Assembly (NCBI GenBank): GCA_951812965.1
Contig: OX638341.1
Span: 2,090,438-2,154,437, forward strand
Source: an uncultured Pseudohongiella sp.
GTDB lineage: Bacteria > Pseudomonadota > Gammaproteobacteria > Pseudomonadales > Pseudohongiellaceae
Length of the DNA: 64,000 nucleotides
Reading direction: 5' to 3'
Shown piece by piece: positions 60,921-64,000 of this stretch. The position numbers and the translations under genes are program-made. The notes below the pieces were generated by a model. It was not told the origin of the DNA, ran no database searches, and saw only the letters and a program-made list of their open reading frames with translations. How positions within the stretch are numbered: the first letter of the stretch is position 1; every line of letters starts with the position of its first letter.

Positions 60921-62495
60921 ATGCACATTTTTCATCCCGGCCGCCTTGTTTCGCGGCGGCTTTTCCTTGCTCATTCATCGCGATTGTACGCGGCGCTGGC
61001 GCTCGGCGCCTTGCCGGCGCTGGCGCATGGCGCCGCTCGCCGGGTAAACAGTCTGCCGGAAGATCCCTTCTACCTCGGCGTGGCCTCCGGTGATCCGGAG
61101 CCAGATTCGGTCGTGCTGTGGACGCGGCTCGACCCGACTGTGTTGCGACAGGCCGGTCTGGAGATGGATGTCCTGCAAATCGATTACGAAGTTGCCGCCG
61201 ATGCCGGATTTTCCAGTATCGAGCGTAGCGGCAGCGTCGCCGCGACACCTGAACTCGGCCATTCCGCTCACGCGGATGTGCGTGGCCTCCGGCCGGGTTC
61301 GGACTATTACTATCGCTGGCGTATCGGGGGCATGGCCAGCCCGGCGGGCCGCACCCGCACGGCGGCCGCCGGCGCCGACGAAGTCGACCGATTCCGCTTC
61401 GCTTTCGCTTCCTGCCAGCAGTACGAACATGGTTATTACACTGCATTCCGCCATATGGCGGACGAACGGTTCGATCTGATCGTCCACCTGGGCGACTACA
61501 TCTACGAAAGTTCCTGGGGAGAGAACCTGGTCCGGAGTCATGAGGGTCCCGAGATCCAGACTCTGGCGGACTACCGGGCACGTTACGAGACCTATCGCTC
61601 CGACCCGGACCTCCAGGCAGCCCATGCCTCGGCGCCCTGGGTAGTGACCTGGGATGATCATGAGGTCGACAACAACTACGCGGCGATGATCGCCGAAGAC
61701 GAGCAGACCCCGGAACAATTGCTGATTCGCCGCAGCGCAGCTTATCAGACCTGGTACGAATTCATGCCGGTGCGTCTGCCCGTGGGTAGGCAGGGCCCCG
61801 ACATGCCGATTCACCGGCGCCTTCGCTTCGGCAAGTTGCTGGAAATGAGCGTACTCGACACGCGTCAGTACCGCAGCGACCAGGCATGCGGCGACGGCCG
61901 CAAACCGAGTTGCGCCGAGCATCAGGATCCCTCGCGCACCTTGCTCGGCCAGGCGCAGAAACAATGGCTGCTCGACAGTCTGGGCAGCGCCGACGCGCGC
62001 TGGAACGTGCTGGCGCAACAGATCATGATGGCCGGGCTGCGTTCGGTCGGCGAAAACGGCGAGCAGCTCTGGCCCATGGACATCTGGGACGGCTATCCCA
62101 TTGAGCGGCAGGAATTGCTGCAGGCGCTGGCCGATGCCGGCACGCCGAATCCGGTCGTGATCACCGGCGATATCCATTCCCATTGGGCGGCTGAATTGAA
62201 GCTCGATTTCGACGATCCGGCTTCGCGAATCGTCGGCACGGAGTTTGTCGGCTCCTCGATCAGTTCCGGCGGCGACGGCCAGGACAGCAGCGACTACGGC
62301 GCGGCTTTGCTCGCCAACAATCCGCACGTAAAGCTCTACAATTCCCAGCGCGGCTATGTCGCGAATACGATCACGCCGGCGCAATGGCGCGCGGATTTCA
62401 AGGTGCTGCCGCGGGTGACCGTCCGTGGAGAGCCGATCAGTATCCGCCGCTCCTATGTGGTGGAAGATGGAGACCCGCGCTTGCAGGAGGCGTAG
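60921..62495 (+). CDS. phoD: PhoD-type alkaline phosphatase
   Basis: The 524-residue enzyme hydrolyses phosphomono- and diesters in the periplasm using Ca2+ and Fe3+. A Tat leader (SRRLFLAHSSRLYAAL) is followed by an Ig-like N-domain (FYLGVASGDPEPDSVVLWTRL, SAHADVRGLRPGSDYYYRW). The metallophosphatase core follows: FAFASCQQYEHGYYTAF near residue 160, LIVHLGDYIYESSW near residue 188, VVTWDDHEVDNNYA near residue 240 and VVITGDIHSHWAAEL near residue 415. The Asp, Cys and His ligands of PhoD are present. No Pho-box was recognised. A terminator-like hairpin lies in the leader codons. Confidence 0.92.
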   Translation: MHIFHPGRLVSRRLFLAHSSRLYAALALGALPALAHGAARRVNSLPEDPFYLGVASGDPEPDSVVLWTRLDPTVLRQAGLEMDVLQIDYEVAADAGFSSIERSGSVAATPELGHSAHADVRGLRPGSDYYYRWRIGGMASPAGRTRTAAAGADEVDRFRFAFASCQQYEHGYYTAFRHMADERFDLIVHLGDYIYESSWGENLVRSHEGPEIQTLADYRARYETYRSDPDLQAAHASAPWVVTWDDHEVDNNYAAMIAEDEQTPEQLLIRRSAAYQTWYEFMPVRLPVGRQGPDMPIHRRLRFGKLLEMSVLDTRQYRSDQACGDGRKPSCAEHQDPSRTLLGQAQKQWLLDSLGSADARWNVLAQQIMMAGLRSVGENGEQLWPMDIWDGYPIERQELLQALADAGTPNPVVITGDIHSHWAAELKLDFDDPASRIVGTEFVGSSISSGGDGQDSSDYGAALLANNPHVKLYNSQRGYVANTITPAQWRADFKVLPRVTVRGEPISIRRSYVVEDGDPRLQEA

Positions 62496-62504
62496 TTTTT
62501 GCCG

Positions 62505-63584
62505 CTATTGCAGGATTGCGACGGATTTGATTTCGGCGTAAATCGGACTTCCCGGGGCCAGTTCGAGCCGCCGGGCCGATTTACGTGATACGCGGGACAG
62601 CAGCCTGGTGTTTTCGCCGATACGCAGATGCACCATGCACATGGCAGTATCCGGCGAATCCTCAATGCGTTCCACGGTCGCCGGCAAGCGGTTGAGAATG
62701 CTCGAATGCGCCTCGACCGCATGGCTCAGGCTGATGTCGCGGGCAAGAATGCGCAGCCTAACCAGGCCACCTGTCGCCACGCCCGGATCGGGAATCAGCA
62801 TTACGCCGTCGGCGAATCGTGCTTCGGCCAGGTTCCACTCCGGATCATGGCCGGCAATGTTGGTCTCCAGCACCACGCCGCTTTCTCCTGCCGCATTGAC
62901 CGGTATTCGGCGCGACGCCATGAGTTCCGTAACCGAACCGCGCGCCACGCATTCGCCTTCGTCCAGCACCAGTACATGGTCCGCCAGCCGGGCGACCTCA
63001 TCTGGTGAATGGGTGACATAGACGATAGGGCAGTCGAGTTCCTCCGGCAGGCGTTGCAGATAGGGCAGCAGTTCCTGCTTGCGCGCCACATCGAGCGCCG
63101 AAAGCGGTTCGTCGAGCAAGAGCAGGCGGGGTTTGCTCAGCAATGCCCGGGCCAGCGCGACGCGCTGCCGTTCGCCGCCGGACAATTGGCGCGGGTGCTT
63201 GTCCAGCAATTGCCCGATTCCGAGCAGCGCAACGGCGTCTGCGATATCGGCGTCATCACCGCCTGTGTGAGAATCCCGGCCATATTGCAGATTGCGCCGC
63301 GCGCTGAGATGCGGCAGCAGGCTGCTGTCCTGGAATACATAACCGATGCGCCGCAAATGTGTTGGCACGAAGCGGCTATCGTCCTGCCAGATCTCGTCGC
63401 CCAATTCGATTCGCGCCGACTGTGGCCGGTCGAGCCCGGCCAGGCAGCGCAGCAGTGTGGTCTTGCCTGAACCGGAAGAGCCGAATACGCAGGAGATTCC
63501 GGTTGCCGGAATCTCGGCGTCCAGATCTAGATGGAAACGGCCGCCGTCGGGCTGCGCCATCATGTAGGAAACGCGCGCTCGCAA
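62505..63584 (-). CDS. modC: molybdate ABC transporter ATP-binding protein
   Basis: The 359-residue protein is the ATPase of the ModABC importer. It shows Walker A FGSSGSGKTTLLR, ARRNLQYG after the Q-loop, signature LSGGERQRVALARALL near residue 130, Walker B LLLLDEPLSALD and the switch VTHSPDEVA. The C-terminal half (from about residue 290: ISLSHAVEAHSSILNRLPATVERIE) is a Mop domain that binds oxyanion, which points to molybdate or tungstate. The start is a TTG 4 bases after the ModB stop; an internal ATG seven codons on would cut the first strand. Confidence 0.93.
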   Translation of the reverse strand: MRARVSYMMAQPDGGRFHLDLDAEIPATGISCVFGSSGSGKTTLLRCLAGLDRPQSARIELGDEIWQDDSRFVPTHLRRIGYVFQDSSLLPHLSARRNLQYGRDSHTGGDDADIADAVALLGIGQLLDKHPRQLSGGERQRVALARALLSKPRLLLLDEPLSALDVARKQELLPYLQRLPEELDCPIVYVTHSPDEVARLADHVLVLDEGECVARGSVTELMASRRIPVNAAGESGVVLETNIAGHDPEWNLAEARFADGVMLIPDPGVATGGLVRLRILARDISLSHAVEAHSSILNRLPATVERIEDSPDTAMCMVHLRIGENTRLLSRVSRKSARRLELAPGSPIYAEIKSVAILQ

Positions 63585-63588
63585 GACC

Positions 63589-64000
63589 CTAGCTTCCGTA
63601 TCTCATGCCGGGAATCGCACGGCGGCCGAGCGAGCCGTACACCACCAGCAGCACGAGGAAGGAGAAGACGACCATGGTTCCCGCCAGCCAGTGCGCCTGG
63701 CCGAATTGCAGCGCTTCGACCTGTTCGTAGATTTGCACCGAAACCACTCTTGTTTCGCCGGGAATATTTCCGCCGATCATGAGCACGACGCCGAATTCAC
63801 CGACGGTATGGGCGAAACCGAGAATCGAACCGCTGATGATGCCCGGCCGCGCCAGCGGGATGGCGACCGTAAAAAATCTCCGCCAGGGACCCGCGCCGAA
63901 GGTCGCGGCCACTTCCAGCGGTCCGTCGCCCATGGCGTGAAAGGAGTTCTGTATCGGTTGCACGACAAAAGGCAGGGAAAACAGGATCGAGCCGATCACC
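63589..64000 (-). CDS. modB: molybdate ABC transporter permease, C-terminal part (runs off right edge)
   Basis: The visible 136 residues hold the inner-membrane permease with the EAA coupling motif [26 protein letters not shown] and [35 protein letters not shown], strongly typical of ModB. Two to three membrane segments are in view. The 5' end lies outside the window, so the true start is not seen. It is co-transcribed with modC; modA presumably lies further right. Confidence 0.92.
   Translation of the reverse strand, partial: VIGSILFSLPFVVQPIQNSFHAMGDGPLEVAATFGAGPWRRFFTVAIPLARPGIISGSILGFAHTVGEFGVVLMIGGNIPGETRVVSVQIYEQVEALQFGQAHWLAGTMVVFSFLVLLVVYGSLGRRAIPGMRYGS

Overview
The window reads as chromosome from a gammaproteobacterium of moderately high GC. 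The best taxonomic clue is the housekeeping block alaS-lysC-csrA (2.4-6.5 kb), together with a tRNA-Ser(GCU) and a tRNA-Arg(ACG). In many Gammaproteobacteria these two tRNAs follow csrA directly. I cannot name a genus. Gene density is high, starts are often coupled by ATGA or TGATG overlaps, and a large share of the enzymes carry Sec, Tat or lipoprotein export signals.

Layout. 0-10.6 kb: SulP permease fragment, PP2C phosphatase, AI-2E-type permease, alaS, lysC, csrA, an AzgA-type purine permease, a VOC protein, a SprT-like protease with two tiny upstream genes, and a frameshifted Fic gene. 10.8-16.5 kb: tRNA-Ser, a YtcJ-type amidohydrolase, and a TonB-dependent receptor coupled to an exported DUF3237 protein. 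16.5-24.5 kb: a CoA-thioester cluster (CaiB transferase, two MaoC/hot-dog hydratases, CitE-like lyase, acyl-CoA dehydrogenase, MFS carrier, LysR regulator), whose make-up fits itaconate/citramalyl-CoA breakdown. 24.5-35.7 kb: a catabolic cluster with two MFS carriers, a malate/tartrate dehydrogenase, a crotonase, a flavin monooxygenase, a Tat-exported intradiol dioxygenase, an alpha/beta-fold protein lacking its nucleophile, a GST, CaiB, a carboxymuconolactone-decarboxylase-like protein and a LigI-like hydrolase. An aromatic acid substrate is likely. 35.7-41.3 kb: alanine dehydrogenase, an exported metallo-beta-lactamase-fold protein, an SPFH/RHH pair, a Sel1 protein, tRNA-Arg and an exported amidohydrolase.

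41.3-50.9 kb holds the most unusual content. Two IS110-family elements each carry an upstream structured RNA with the layout of a bridge RNA. Guide-like segments in both RNAs match the element ends and the flanking DNA, which fixes both element boundaries at CT core dinucleotides. Both elements sit in members of one dispersed palindromic (REP-like) family that is frequent from 37.8 to 60.9 kb. Between them lies a gene whose in-frame UGA, in a U-P-V-C motif followed by a SECIS-like hairpin, marks it as a GrdB/PrdB-type selenoprotein. Around it are an exported HpcH-type aldolase, a DUF2161 protein, a beta-propeller protein, an epoxide hydrolase, a methyltransferase and a Tat-exported PLP enzyme.

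50.9-64 kb: another CaiB transferase, a toxin-antitoxin patch, a large outer-membrane DUF5916 protein, an exported methyltransferase coupled to a nitrilase-like lipoprotein without its catalytic cysteine, a LiaF/histidine kinase/LytTR operon, a PhoD phosphatase, and the start of a molybdate ABC operon (ModC, partial ModB). Calls rest on reading motifs by eye. No database search was run.
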